Source: Hanleya hanleyi (Eukaryota; Mollusca; Polyplacophora; Lepidopleurida; Hanleyidae). Taken from it: 64,000 bases of DNA. Each line of letters starts with the position of its first letter. Position 1 is the stretch's first letter. Below, piece after piece: positions 41,289 through 52,361 of this stretch. Made by a program: the position numbers and the translations under genes. The notes below the pieces were generated by a model that worked only from the letters and a program-made list of their open reading frames with translations, had not been told where the DNA came from and did no database searches. The stretch is from the NCBI GenBank assembly GCA_036873755.1, contig JAVTVY010037099.1, forward strand, positions 91,902 through 155,901, given 5' to 3'.

Positions 41289-43194
41289 TATGAAGATGAT
41301 ATTTGCTTTCTTTACCACATAAGGACCATGGAACCAGAGGATTCGTGATGAAATGAGCAGTATTACAAATTTATCTGAATACCTGTGATATTTCAGCTAC
41401 AAAATCTATTGTCTTCCATAGAATAATGAGTGATTAGATGCTTGGATAGATGGCTATTGAAATGTAGATCAGCGAATTGGATTGACAGATATACGAGGAA
41501 AACGCTGCCCATCATGGGAATTTCATTATCTTTCGTGAGATTTTAGCCCAACAAGCCAAAATGATATGAGCATTTGGCTCGTTCTATATTCTGATGAATG
41601 GAGACAGATCAGCTACCCAACCATGCAGGCGCTCGACACTAGAAACCCAGAAATGCAGCGAAAATGGCGAAATTGTATTGAAAGAAGTACAGATGTCGAC
41701 CAAGTTTATCAATGGAGATGATTAAAATGACATATATTACACATACTATCAAGTGATTTCCATTGGATTCAAAATTTTGCTATGGAAACTGTGACGTCCT
41801 ATCAATGCAATATGAATTTGTTTGAAAAATTACTTTATACCTAGCATGTAGACCAAGAAGTTGGAATTTTCCAGTCATAATTGCCGTATACGTATAGAGT
41901 AAACTTACTTGTACGTATTTTGCCGATTTATTGCGACGCACAGTGCGCTTTACTGCCAGCTTTTCAACTTTTTATTGAAAAAAGAAACACAAATTTGCAA
42001 ATGACGGACGGATTTTACGATTCTCTCTCTAGTGCTTCCGCCGAGGTCCGCGCGCCCCGCATCTATCCTTATATAAGACAATGCCGGGCTGGATAGCTCA
42101 GAGTTCCAAAACCAGCATAGCCGACAGTTATAACGTCGAACAAAGGAAAGAAACAAATCTCATCGCCTATAAAGCGTATGTTGATTTCCCACACCTAAAC
42201 GGTGCGTTGATCAGTTCCTTCACCTATAAAGTGAAAACTGAACGAAAAGACCTATCCGGCGGTGAATGGTTCTGTTCACCTATAAAGTGAATACTGAACA
42301 AAATCACCTAGACGGTGCATGCCCACCTACCATAAATTGGTGCAGGCTCTGACATTATGCAGATGCATTCAACTTTAATATATCGAATGAGACACCTATA
42401 CCGTACGTGCCCACCTACCATAAAATGGTGCAGGCTCTATTAATATGCAGATGCTGTCAACTTTATTATACGGTACCAAATGAGACACCTTCAAGGTGCA
42501 TGCCCACCTACCATGACTTGATGCAGGCTCTGATAATATGCAGATGAGGTCACTTTAAAATATCGAATTAGACACCTAACCGGTGCACGCCCTCCTAAAA
42601 ATTGGTGCAGGCTTTAATTCTTTCACCGGAACGGTACATTCCAGTTCAAATTCTGATATTCAAGGAAAAGGTTCCTGCAAATATGTATATGCAAAGAATT
42701 ATTCTACCATTATACTAAACCGCACCCCCTGATGAGAACCCGCGGATATCACAATGATATAAAGAGGTTCGAAACACTGAATGCAGAATTACTGAAATCA
42801 CATAGTATGAAATCACATTTTTCGCCACACGCTGTAGTGTTCGTCTGTCTGCATGGTGTCGGGTTGATCTGTCTCCAGCAACGGATATGTCAACTATACG
42901 TACACTCCTAAAAGGAGTTTGGTGTTAGATACTGATTTATTACTAAGAGACGATGAGATTCCAGAAATATGCGATGAACCAGAATACACACCTAAAAGGT
43001 GTTTGGCGGTTTTACATACAGCTTTATTACTAAGTAGACGGCGAGATTCCAGGAATATATACAACATAAGATAATATGCCGATACAATGTTCCAGTTTTA
43101 CGATCCTAATATCGTGAATCAGGCAAAGCTCCGGGAGGCTGTAGGTGTGTTTACGGTCAACACTTTTACAATTAATAGTTCTGTGTAGCGCAGA

Positions 43195-43912
43195 TATTGG
43201 CAAGAGCTGCATGAGTTTGCGCTAAGTCCCCAAGATTACTGCATGGTGTTTATAGTAAATTTATTTATTGACAACGATAGCGTTGGAGAGACAATATGTG
43301 CGAAAGTTCCTGTTGTTGTTACTGCACGATCATTGCGTATATAATTTAGTTTGAAAAAGTTTGAACACCACCAACAACAAAACTTGTCGTAAGCGGTACC
43401 TGACAAATTCTGTTGTTTCCGCTTTCGAAAAGTTTTGTTGTTGTTGGTGCTCAAACTTTTTGAAACTAAATTATATTCGGTGAGCAGAGTCCCCCAGAAT
43501 ACATAAATTTGCATTGGACAGGATCCGGTCAAGTTCATAAGACGAGAAAAATGTAAATACTATTGTTGTTGCTTCGACACATATCTCCTCTGGAAATACA
43601 TTTCATGCAGTATGCGTACACATTAAAATAGTAACGAACGCCGACTTCACGGGAAAGAACGCGACTACGAGTGTTGAAAACTGGGGTTTTCATAATCCCA
43701 GAATCGGAACCTGTCCAGCGAGAGGGGAACAAGGTTTTGCAACGTCTGCTCGGCGAATACGCAATGATCGTGCAGCACCAACAACAGGGATTTTCGCACA
43801 AATTGTCTCTTCAACGCTATCGTTGTCAACAAACAAATTACGAACTATATAAACACCAGTCATATATAAGTAATCTTAGGGACTTACCGCAAACTCAGGC
43901 AGACGCAAAACC
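43195..43912. mobile_element. Nested fold-back element
   Basis: Outer arms ~43195-43335 and ~43757-43912 (tgcgctaagtcccc.aagattact, tggtgtttata, gacaacgatagcgttg.agagacaat, tgtgcgaaa, atgatcgtgcag inverted). Inside lies a second, ~45-bp stem: tataatttagttt.aaaaagtttga.caccaacaaca at 43339-43384 against 43431-43475. No coding content. Confidence 0.8.
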
Positions 43913-43979
43913 GCAGAGACGACAAACACCACGAGGTGGGCAGCTTACTATGGTGTTCCATTTCGGCCATTTTTGCGTC

Positions 43980-44385
43980 GCGCGTCGCAGGCGACGGGAA
44001 GGGCGACGTCGCCCACGACGTCGCCCGCGACGTCGCCCTTCCCGTCGCCCTTCCCGTCGCGTTCTTATAATGTTAAGAGATAGAACGCGACGCGACGTCG
44101 CCCTTTTTAAACGCGACGTCGCCCACGACGTCGCGGGCGACGTCGCCCTTCCCGTCGCGCGTCGCGCGTCGCTTTAATCAACACGACGCGATGGGCGACG
44201 TCGCCCCCGACGTCGTCCACGACGTCGCTCGCGACGTCGCCCATCCCGTCGCCCTTCCCGTCGCGTTCTTATAATGTTAAGAGATAGAACGCGACGCGAC
44301 GTCGCCCTTTTTAAACGCGACGTCGCCCACGACGTCGCGGGCGACGTCGCCCTTCCCGTCGTGCGTCGCGCGTCGCCTTCCGGTA
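43980..44385 (+). repeat. CGACGTCG-rich CpG block, left arm
   Basis: About 15 CGACGTCG octamers in ~400 bp, within a ~205 bp unit present twice (cttcccgtcgcgttcttataatg at 44039 and 44244). Many read as interlocking palindromes (ggcgacgtcgcc). Composition is far above the AT-rich surroundings. Confidence 0.9.
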
Positions 44386-45135
44386 TTATAGGTATTATAG
44401 GACAAAATCGATCTGCGCATGCTTAGGGAGCAGCTATTGCGATGTGGATCGTATGGCGAGGCCGTCATTTCATGAATGATCTCTGCCACTATCGATAAAG
44501 AAAATGTCAGCGTAAATGAATAATGATTATCCTGCATTATCGTATAGCTTTTAAATGGTGTTAAATATTAGTCCATGCTTGGAATGATGCCTGTTATGAA
44601 GTTATCTCTCGGAAAGTCTGCAACTCGCTGTGTTGTACTGTACAAATTATATCTTCGCTTCCAAAAAACATACGCAACCCCCACATCCGTACATCGTCTT
44701 GAATTTCTTTATTCCCATTGGATTTCGCGTGTATGTGTGTGTGGATTTTCTGTGTGCTTTTATGTGTTTGTGTTTTCAGTTGTTCTTACAGTATACCTCC
44801 ACATTTACCAGGCCGTTGAAAATATCCTTTTATTTACTGCTGTCGAACACTGTATGCCGTTACTTAACCTGTCACGTCCCGACAGATTGTAGTGTAGATC
44901 TATAAGCTTTCAATTTAGCGGAGAGAGATAGTCCCATAACTCTCAAAAAGAAAGAAATTTTTTTTTGATGGAATTGAAGTTATTTTGTTCTTTCTATTCT
45001 TTCTAAGAACTGACTGAAGAATATTAGTACTTCTGCACTCTTTAAATCGTCCGGCATGTCCACGATCGTTCTAGACGATTGAACTTAAAATTCAGGACGA
45101 GTTCTTGGAGTTCGAGTAAGTTGCTCTTAACTGCA

Positions 45136-47114
45136 AAGATTCTTTCCTCATTTTCAAGAAAAATTAAAAAAAATTCATCCTTGAGACACAATTGTAGTCA
45201 AATGGCCTGAATAAAACCTGGAACAAAATCCATGAATTATTTTAAGAGTGTGCATATCAACGAGATTTAAATTTTTCTTGAAATTGAGGAAAGAAGCCCT
45301 GCAGTTACAAGGACGTAGACAAGTTTTCAGATTTGGGGCGGGGGGGGGGAGCTATACTATGACAGCACAATAAGGCGAGGGTCCAGGGGTCGCCTAGGCC
45401 TCGGAAGCTCCAGGATCCCAGATGACTGGAGATGCGTTCTTGGCCTTTCCCAGTGAATAAAACTCAACATTAAAACGCACACGTTGTAACCAGTTTTTTT
45501 TTGTCTTTTCTTGCTTTTATGTGTGGGTATTTTCTTTCCAGGGTTATTCAACCTCAAACTTGGTCAACACAAAAAACGGTGTGCAAATTAATTAGCTCAG
45601 CGACTCATGCAGGTTGTGGTTTTGGAGGGAATACGTGTTTTGTACATTTTTGAGGGAATTTATACAGTAGTTTTGTGGGTTCCGAATCACGGTGACCGGC
45701 GGATAACTTTCCTAATGAACGCCTTATATTTCTTGCAATAAAGCATCTGTGTAAATCTTTTCTATTTTTATTGGAACGTCTGTTTCTGTGGACCCAAATA
45801 AATGTCGAACAACCGAACTGCGTTGTTTGTTTCTCGGTCAATTCGGCATGGTAATGCTTCCGGTACCACCCAATGGCAAATTCACGCTGGGACAAAAACG
45901 CGTGTGATTTCTTAAGTGTTGAATCTACGAGAAATTAAATGGCTTTAAGTGGTAATTTCAGTATTCGTTTCAGTGACTGAATCATATTAATGGTCAAACA
46001 CAATATCTAATGATTTGCGATAACCCTCGCCAGCATTGTAACATAATGCGGCATTAGAGATGTCAATTCCGGATTACGAATTGTGACATTGAAGACTGCA
46101 CACGGACAAATGTCTCTTGGGCAAAGTTATTGCTTTAGTCACAGAACGGGATAGTCTTCACCCCTCCCCTCCCCCCTTCCCTTCCCCCACCCCACCACAC
46201 ACATACCAAAGATTTCAAAATTAAAGATTTAATTATTAAAATTTTGGGAAATATATCTGTGTGTCCTTTCCTCTATTTTCTTTTGTCCAAATATAGATGC
46301 TAAATAGATGTCCGATATCCATTTAGAGAGTTTATATATTGTAATGTTGAATATGCGAGTAGAATTCGTTCAGCTGTCAGCAACACGATGGAACGTGTGT
46401 GTAACTTTCTTAAATTTGAATCTGAATTCCATGCAGTATATCAGGTCAGATGGGGAAACATTTTCGACAGGTTTGAATTGAACCAGGTCCGTCAGGTTCA
46501 ATCTTAAATGAATGGTGTCGTCCGTGAACAAATAGCGAACTATCCAAATCCTGAGAGAATTAAATTAATTAGTGAGGATAATTTCCGTATCAGGCATGGT
46601 CAGACAGATCAGGCCGTCGTTGTCTATGAACAATTTCTGCCTCAGTAATGGCAATTCAACAAAGTCCAGGCATGTGATACCACATTTTTCGCCTATTGGG
46701 ATATTGGTGATAAATGACCACTCACGACCGCTAGATGGCGTGATCCGCTTCTTACCAAAGTGATTCGCAACTGCCCGCGCTGGTGCACCGAGACGGACTT
46801 GATTTTCTCATTGATTTACAAGTTCGATTAGAGAATTTTATACATGCAATTATCGACGACAGATTTTCGTAGAAAATAAGGCCAAGAATCACTCTCAACT
46901 CTTAACAACACGAGCGCCAGCAGTCTAGATGTAAAAGGCGATTCGGAACTCCCCTATTAACTGTATGCTTAAACATGCCTCGTTTCCTCTGCTTGACCAC
47001 TTTCCCTCTGACAAACACGCAGTGGGGAATATGTATTTCACAAACACGTCTATTTTTTGTTTGTCTTGCAAATATTTGGGGGGAGGGGGCCATGCCCCCC
47101 TTGTCTACGGCCAT
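45136..47114. other. Centre of the fold-back element; no recognised gene
   Basis: The longest frame is 45605-45895 on the minus strand (96 codons, basic, MSQREFAIGWYRKHYHAEL...), with no DDE or zinc-finger motif that I can identify. A CTCF-like site, accgctagatggcg, lies at 46727-46740. Pyrimidine-rich tracts lie at 46159-46195. Confidence 0.35.
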
Positions 47115-47874
47115 GAGTTAAGAGCAACTTACCCGAACTCCAAGAACTCGTCTTATATTTGAAGTTCAATTGTCGTCAAACGTCTAGTACGATCGTGGAA
47201 ATGCCGGATAATTCGAAGAGTGCAGAAAAACTAATATTCTTCAATCAATTGTTAGAAAGAATAGAGAGAACATAATTCTCACAGTAAAATGACTTCAATT
47301 CCATCATAATTTCTTTCTTTTTTTCTTCTTTTTGAGAGCTATAGGACTATCTCTCTCTGCTAAATTGAAAGCTAAAAGATCTACTACAATCTGCCGGGAC
47401 GTGACAGGTTGAGTACCGGTATACAGTGTTGGACAGCAGTAAATAAAAGGATATTTTCAACGCCCTGGTCAATGTAGTAACATAAGGCGGTATACTGTAA
47501 GGATATCTGAAAAACGAAAACACACAAACACATAAAAGCACACATAAAAGCCACACACACATTCACTCGTGTACGGATATGGGGGTTGCGCATATCTATT
47601 GGAAGCCAAAATATAATGTGTATAGTACAACACAGCGAGTTACAGACTTTCCGAGAGATAATTTCATAACAGGTATCATTCCAAGCATGGACTAATATTT
47701 AACACCGTTTAAAAGCTATACGACAATGCAGGATAAGCATTATTCATTTACGCCGACATTTTCTTCATCGATAGTGGCAGAGATCATTCATGAAATGACG
47801 GCCTCGCCATACGATCCACATCGCAATAGCTGCTCCCTAAGCATGCGCAGATCGATTTTGTCCTATAATACCGG

Positions 47875-48285
47875 AAGGCGACGCGCGACGCGCGACGGGA
47901 AGGGCGACGTCGCCCGCGACGTCGTGGGCGACGTCGCGTTTAAAAAGGGCGACGTCGCGTCGCGTTCTATCTCTTAACATTATAAGAACGCGACGGGAAG
48001 GGCGACGGGATGGGCGACGTCGCGAGCGACGTCGTGGACGACGTCGTGGGCGACGTCGCCCATCGCGTCGTGTTGATTAAAGCGACGCGCGACGCGCGAC
48101 GGGAAGGGCGACGTCGCGGGCGACGTCGTGGGCGACGTCGCGTTTAAAAAGGGCGACGTCGCGTCGCGTTGTATCTCTTAACATTATAAGAACGCGACGG
48201 GAAGGGCGACGGGAAGGGCGACGTCGCGGGCGACGTCGTGGGCGACGTCGCCCTTCCCGTCGCCTGCGACGCGCGACGCAAAAAT
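47875..48285 (-). repeat. CGACGTCG-rich CpG block, right arm
   Basis: Inverse of 43980-44385, again with about 15 CGACGTCG octamers. Differences between the arms are few, so the arms are young or are homogenised. Confidence 0.9.
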
Positions 48286-48306
48286 GGCCGAAATGGAACA
48301 CCATAC

Positions 48307-48415
48307 GTTCACATGTCGGCATTTTCTCCGGGAAGTTCAGTGTCACCTCGGAGAGTTATCGACCTTGATGTGATCTTCCAACCAGAGTTATCGAACTTGA
48401 TGTGCTCTGGGGACA
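48307..48415 (+). repeat. ~110 bp direct repeat with 49731-49845
   Basis: acgttcac(a/g)tgtcggcatt, ttctccgggaag.tcagtgtcacctc and agagttatcgaacttgatgtg occur in both. The first copy touches the right end of the fold-back element. Confidence 0.85.
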
Positions 48416-48536
48416 ATGAGAGCAATGGTTGTCCTGAATTTAGAGAAATGTTGAAAGACAGCAATATAGATTTAATAACTGAAGTGTTATTAGACCCCCA
48501 GCGAGGTGGTTGACGTCATTCCAGACGGGTGCAGGA

Positions 48537-48655
48537 CACTTCCCCCCCAAACCTCCCCCCCAGTCACTTCCCCCCCCCAAAAACATTCCCCCCCCCAAAT
48601 TTTGAGTCACTTCTTCCCCCCCCCCCCAGTTTTGCCATTTCCCCCCCTAAAAAAA
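48537..48655. repeat. C-homopolymer cluster with an inverted partner at 49628-49712
   Basis: Six or more runs of 7-12 C separated by short A/T spacers. The G-rich partner at 49628-49712 shares ttttgcc / ggcaaaa and the a/t blocks. Four or more G-runs make both G-quadruplex candidates. Confidence 0.8.
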
Positions 48656-48899
48656 TATGATATTCTATGGTACACATAAGCATGTCCGGCATTACTTGTC
48701 AAATAATATGAACCTTCAGTTTATTATTGTATAACAAATAATTTGTTATTTGAGATATATTGTTACATTTTACATGTGAGTCATGTTGTGAGAAATTCGT
48801 TTTCAAAGGTAAAGCTGTAGGCCTATCTACTAATGTTCAGTGATTAATCTACTGATTAATCCAACAACCATAATGTTCTTTTGTGAGGCAATTTCTTTG

Positions 48900-49205
48900 T
48901 GTAAAAGTGTTGACCGGAAACACACCTACAGTCACCCGGAGCTTTGCCTGATTCACGATATTAGGATCGTAAAACTGGAACATTGTAGCGGCATATTATC
49001 TTACGTTGTATATTTCTGGAATCTCACCGTCTCTTAGTAATAAAGCTGTATGTAAAACCGCCAAACACCTTTTAGATGTGTATTCTGTTACATCGCATAT
49101 TTCTGGAATCTCATCGTCTTTTAGTAATAAATCTGTATCTAACACCAAACTCCTTTTAGGAATATACGTAGTTAACATATCCGTTGCTGGAGACAGATCA
49201 ACCCT
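48900..49205 (-). repeat. TG...CA repeat, copy C (inverted, truncated)
   Basis: Starts TGTAAAAGTGTTGACC, the exact inverse of the A and B right end, and matches until 49205. Both late hairpins are present with substitutions that still pair via G-U (catc/ggtg and ttcc/ggag). Confidence 0.85.
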
Positions 49206-50199
49206 ACAAGAACACGAAATACCCATCGCACACATCTGCGACACAGACAAAATTAATTCGAGCTAGCAACACGCACTAACAACGACTGTGAGGGATGGCA
49301 TCGGAGGTCGAACATCAGAGCCAATGGTGTACATCTGCCCTTCTACATCCTCGTACAGTACCTCTCTTCCATGCCGAGGCATCCCAGCTGCTCTTACAGA
49401 TCCTCCCTGTTGGTGAGAAGAAACTTAGCGACTGTCCACAAGATCGAAACAGGCCAAGCTCTTTGAGCTGTGGGCAGCCTACAGGGATGAAGATGTGACC
49501 CTGAGTCAGCTACTACGGGAATGTGCGAATATCAACGGCCCCATCACTGGCCCCCAATGATCAACATGAACCAGTATGAACAGTGAGCAGAAAATAGTAT
49601 GCATGTGTTCCATAGCATATCATATTTTTTTGACGGGGGAGGGGGGGGGAGAATGGCAAAACTGGGGGGAAATGTCTTTTTAGGGGGGGAAATGGTTGGG
49701 GGGGGGGAATTTCTAGCATTCCTTCAGACGAACGTTCACGTGTCGGCATTTTCTCCGGGAAGCTCAGTGTCACCTCCTCACAGAGTTGTCGACCTTGATG
49801 TGATCTGCCAACTAGAGTTATCGAACTTGATGTGCTCTGGGGACGATCAACCTCATTCGCAACTTCTCGATCCCCTTCGTAGATTTCCGCTCGGGAGTTC
49901 CGAATGCGATCAACCTGTTACATCTGGGTCATCTATACGTTGTAAGACATGGTGATATTAATACATCAAACTCAATTACTTCACTTTATCAGCTGTCATG
50001 ACCTTTTAATGACTAAATAATGTTTTATTCACCTCACATTCAGTTTACGTACAGTGTATCGGTACATGTAAACATTCAGGCAGAAATTGTGAAATCTTTA
50101 AACAACGCACTGCCTAGATTATCTCTGCAGTCAACTACCCTGGTGTACCCTTTGCCTATGGGTTATAGGGTAAAGGAGCGTGCGCATGCGTACGACGAC

Positions 50200-50270
50200 G
50201 TCACTTCTCAGCTCTGCGCTCCAAGAGCTCCAAGCTCAGACTCCAAGAGCTCCGAGCTCCAATGCAGGGG
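50200..50270 (+). repeat. Short (ctcca)agagctcc tandem repeat
   Basis: ccaagagctcc / ccaagctcagact units repeat within 60 bases. No function seen. Confidence 0.6.
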
Positions 50271-50295
50271 TGGAGGGAAATGAAAAGGGAAACTA

Positions 50296-50335
50296 CCACC
50301 ACCGGGCGATGACGGGCGTCAAAGCCCGGTGGTGG
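50296..50335. other. Strong GC hairpin (12-bp stem)
   Basis: CCACCACCGGGC (50296-50307) pairs with GCCCGGTGGTGG (50324-50335); the loop holds a second 4-bp stem, gacg/cgtc. It looks like a repeat end or RNA structural element. Confidence 0.75.
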
Positions 50336-50566
50336 CGATGTCTGCCCATATAGGATTATCAGTCCATATGTATTGGTCGAAATTTCGCTACCACTTGTAC
50401 TGATGACGTCACCAATGACGTCGCAGATGACACGGGAAGTCGTGGTCTACACCACGAGAGCTTCAAGATGACACCCTATACTTCATCTTTGGATAAGATA
50501 TAGAACCTCAATCTCTCAAATATATCCCTGTGGTCCTCAATAATGACCACTATACTCACTACACCC

Positions 50567-50635
50567 CAAATGCGTAAACAAGTGTTTCCAGACATGCTTT
50601 CGTTACAGTATTCTGGCCTGCCCGACGACGCTTAG
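50567..50635 (+). pseudogene. Second copy of the unknown Polinton-associated C-terminus
   Basis: Reads RKQVFPDMLSLQYSGLPDDA and stop, matching the end of 21360-21668. The downstream sequence to ~51080 (ggcgttacgataaagcgttaagg, aaactcccctttctctactact) also follows the order of 20980-21230 and 22010-22215. A decayed copy of the same element region. Confidence 0.6.
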
Positions 50636-51259
50636 GCCAAAAGTAATTCTGGTCGAAGATTAAACTTTCTCAAACGACGGCAGCCTTGGACAAGAGCCTA
50701 CTTGAAATGAAAACATACTCAACGCGGCTCCCCCAGCGTGGGCATGATGTACTGGAGGAGCTAATAACATGATTGATCTGTCATCCTTGTGGTTGTTGTT
50801 GTTCTCTCATCTGTCTACATCATGGCATCAAGGTGTTCTGCTAGGGCGTTATGGCGTTACGATAAAGCGTTAAGGTGTTAGCCTAGACGTTGCGACGTTG
50901 ACCCACCGCGACCCCAAGTTGACATAAAAAAATTTGCATATGACCTCTGTGACGTCACTTCCAGATACGCTGTACCGGTAACTCTATCAGGTAGCCAGAG
51001 CGAACATGGCCACCTCTCCCCAAACGCGCTTATTTGTTCCTCCGAAACTCCCCTTTCTCTACTACTCCGAAGTGATCTATAACTATTGGAGGAGTTTTCC
51101 AGAAAATTCCCCGAAAAATTAACCCTGATAGTTTCTTCTTTCTGTACTACTGAACTGGATTACTTCCCTTGACTTCTATTTACCCGAAATTAAGATACTA
51201 CACTTTTCAGCAATAACATTCTCATTTATATGACTCCGTGTGGCCAGTAAAAGGGTGCG

Positions 51260-51376
51260 AGTCAGGAGTGGGATCCGAACCCACGCCCGCATGTGCAGAC
51301 CAGTATGGCCATACCCCGGAGAAGACAATTTCATAGATCTTGAGACTGCCGCCTTAGATCACTCGGCCATCCTGCC
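51260..51376 (-). tRNA. tRNA-Leu(CAA)-like gene with a ~33-nt intron-like insert
   Basis: On the minus strand: acceptor GGCAGGA / TCCTGAC (one G-A mismatch), A-box TGGCCGAGTGATC, anticodon loop CTCAAG, an insert after position 37, 3' stem ACTGG, T-arm GTGGG-TTCGGAT-CCCAC with B-box. A TTTT run lies about 10 bases past the 3' end, a Pol III stop. tRNA-Leu(CAA) genes in animals usually have an intron at this place. Mismatches in acceptor and anticodon stems leave pseudogene or SINE head as alternatives. Confidence 0.6.
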
Positions 51377-51469
51377 CAACGCTGGTATTCGTGGTCATAA
51401 TGATTCATATATAGTGCTATATTTGTGCAATGGTATTACAACATGGCGAAGAATAACGAAAAAGGTGTG

Positions 51470-51552
51470 TGTCAGAAGTGGGATTGGAAGCCAAGCCCCA
51501 CATATGTGGTCGAGCACTTAAGTCTGTGTGTAGACCATTCGACCATCCTGAC
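51470..51552 (-). tRNA. tRNA-Leu(TAA)-like pseudogene
   Basis: 83 nt on the minus strand, beginning GTCAGGATGGTCGAATGGTC and ending CCCACTTCTGACA, then TTTTT. The loop CTTAAGT gives anticodon TAA. The D-stem and anticodon stem have several mismatches and the T-loop is TTCCAAT, so it is probably not functional. Confidence 0.45.
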
Positions 51553-51654
51553 CAACGTTGATTATGATGGATATATTAGGGACATGTCGCGACATGAGCT
51601 TTTACATGTCGCGGTGTGTACGCCGCGAATGCCCTTATGACTGCACTGATTGGT

Positions 51655-52000
51655 TACTTCCCCAGCCCCCCCTTCCCTACTCCTATTGATGACGTCACCA
51701 TGACATCACAGATGACATGAACATCCCCCGAGTCGTGGTCTACACCACGAGAGCTTCACTTTGACCCCTCACATGACGCATTCCGACCAGGGATGGTCCA
51801 TCTCTATCCCAAACACCCTCCTTCACCCCCCAAAATGCCCACTTTGGGTACTATTCCTACTGATGACGTCAGCACTGGCGTCACAGATGACATGGGCATC
51901 CCTCTCAAGTCGTGGTCTACACCACGAGAGCTTCACTTTGACACCTCACACGATGCATTCGGACCACGAATGGTCCCTCAAACACACTCACGCATCTCCG
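51655..52000 (+). repeat. ~175 bp unit in two tandem copies, with TGACGTCA and a tcgtggt/accacga hairpin
   Basis: ttgatgacgtcacc..gacatcacagatgacatg, agtcgtggtctacaccacga and gagcttcactttgac recur near 51685 and 51869. A third partial copy lies at 50398-50465 and an inverted relative at 60525-60580. Open frames here are not supported as genes. Confidence 0.75.
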
Positions 52001-52361
52001 AAATTGCTGCTTTCTATACTACTCGTTTCCACTTTTTCACCATAGAATCTGAAAAATGTTACTATTTTGAACTCTTAATTACATTTGCTGAGTACATAGC
52101 TTGTTACAGTTGGAAAAGTCGTGGTGGTTTAGTTAAGGAACCTTACTTTGACGATATTCTGTATTTACATTTAAAGTATGAACGTCAAAAACACGTCACT
52201 GTGACATCACACATGTGAATGTTTTCTGCAGCCACAGATGTTTCGCGGACGTGACCCTAGGGGATAATTTGGTGAAAAAATCATGCTTTTGTCACTTAAG
52301 TAAATATAATTTCACTAAGCCACCTAGCCAAGTTGACATGGCTTCGTTCGTTCCTACACTT

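Larger units (their letters stand above)
39500..43170 (+). repeat. TG...CA repeat, copy B, split by a LINE
   Basis: 39500-39571 equals 36525-36597 and 41289-43170 equals 36605-38485. The seven bases tacatca of copy A (36598-36604) are missing at the insertion point. Copy B has the TATA box (42070) and the hairpin series. Confidence 0.9.
43951..48303. mobile_element. 4.35 kb fold-back element with 1.19 kb arms
   Basis: Ends TGGTGTTCCATTTCGGCC and its inverse, with TA outside both (43949-43950 and 48304-48305). Arms 43951-45135 and 47115-48303 match for their whole length, including the CGACGTCG-rich part, the atcgatctgcgcatgcttag block and gcaacttacccgaactccaag. The ~1.98 kb centre has no recognised transposase. 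A TA duplication fits the mariner/IS630 group or another TA-targeting class. Confidence 0.85.

Noticed and set aside
43671..44177. Arg-rich 168-codon frame (RRRPRRRPRRRPSRR)
   Set aside because: Translation of the CGACGTCG repeat; also found on the opposite arm. Not a protamine-like gene.
49006..49266. 86-codon frame with an internal repeat (SGIS.S.SNK)
   Set aside because: The peptide repeat follows the 84 bp tandem units of the TG...CA repeat; the hairpins explain the conservation better.
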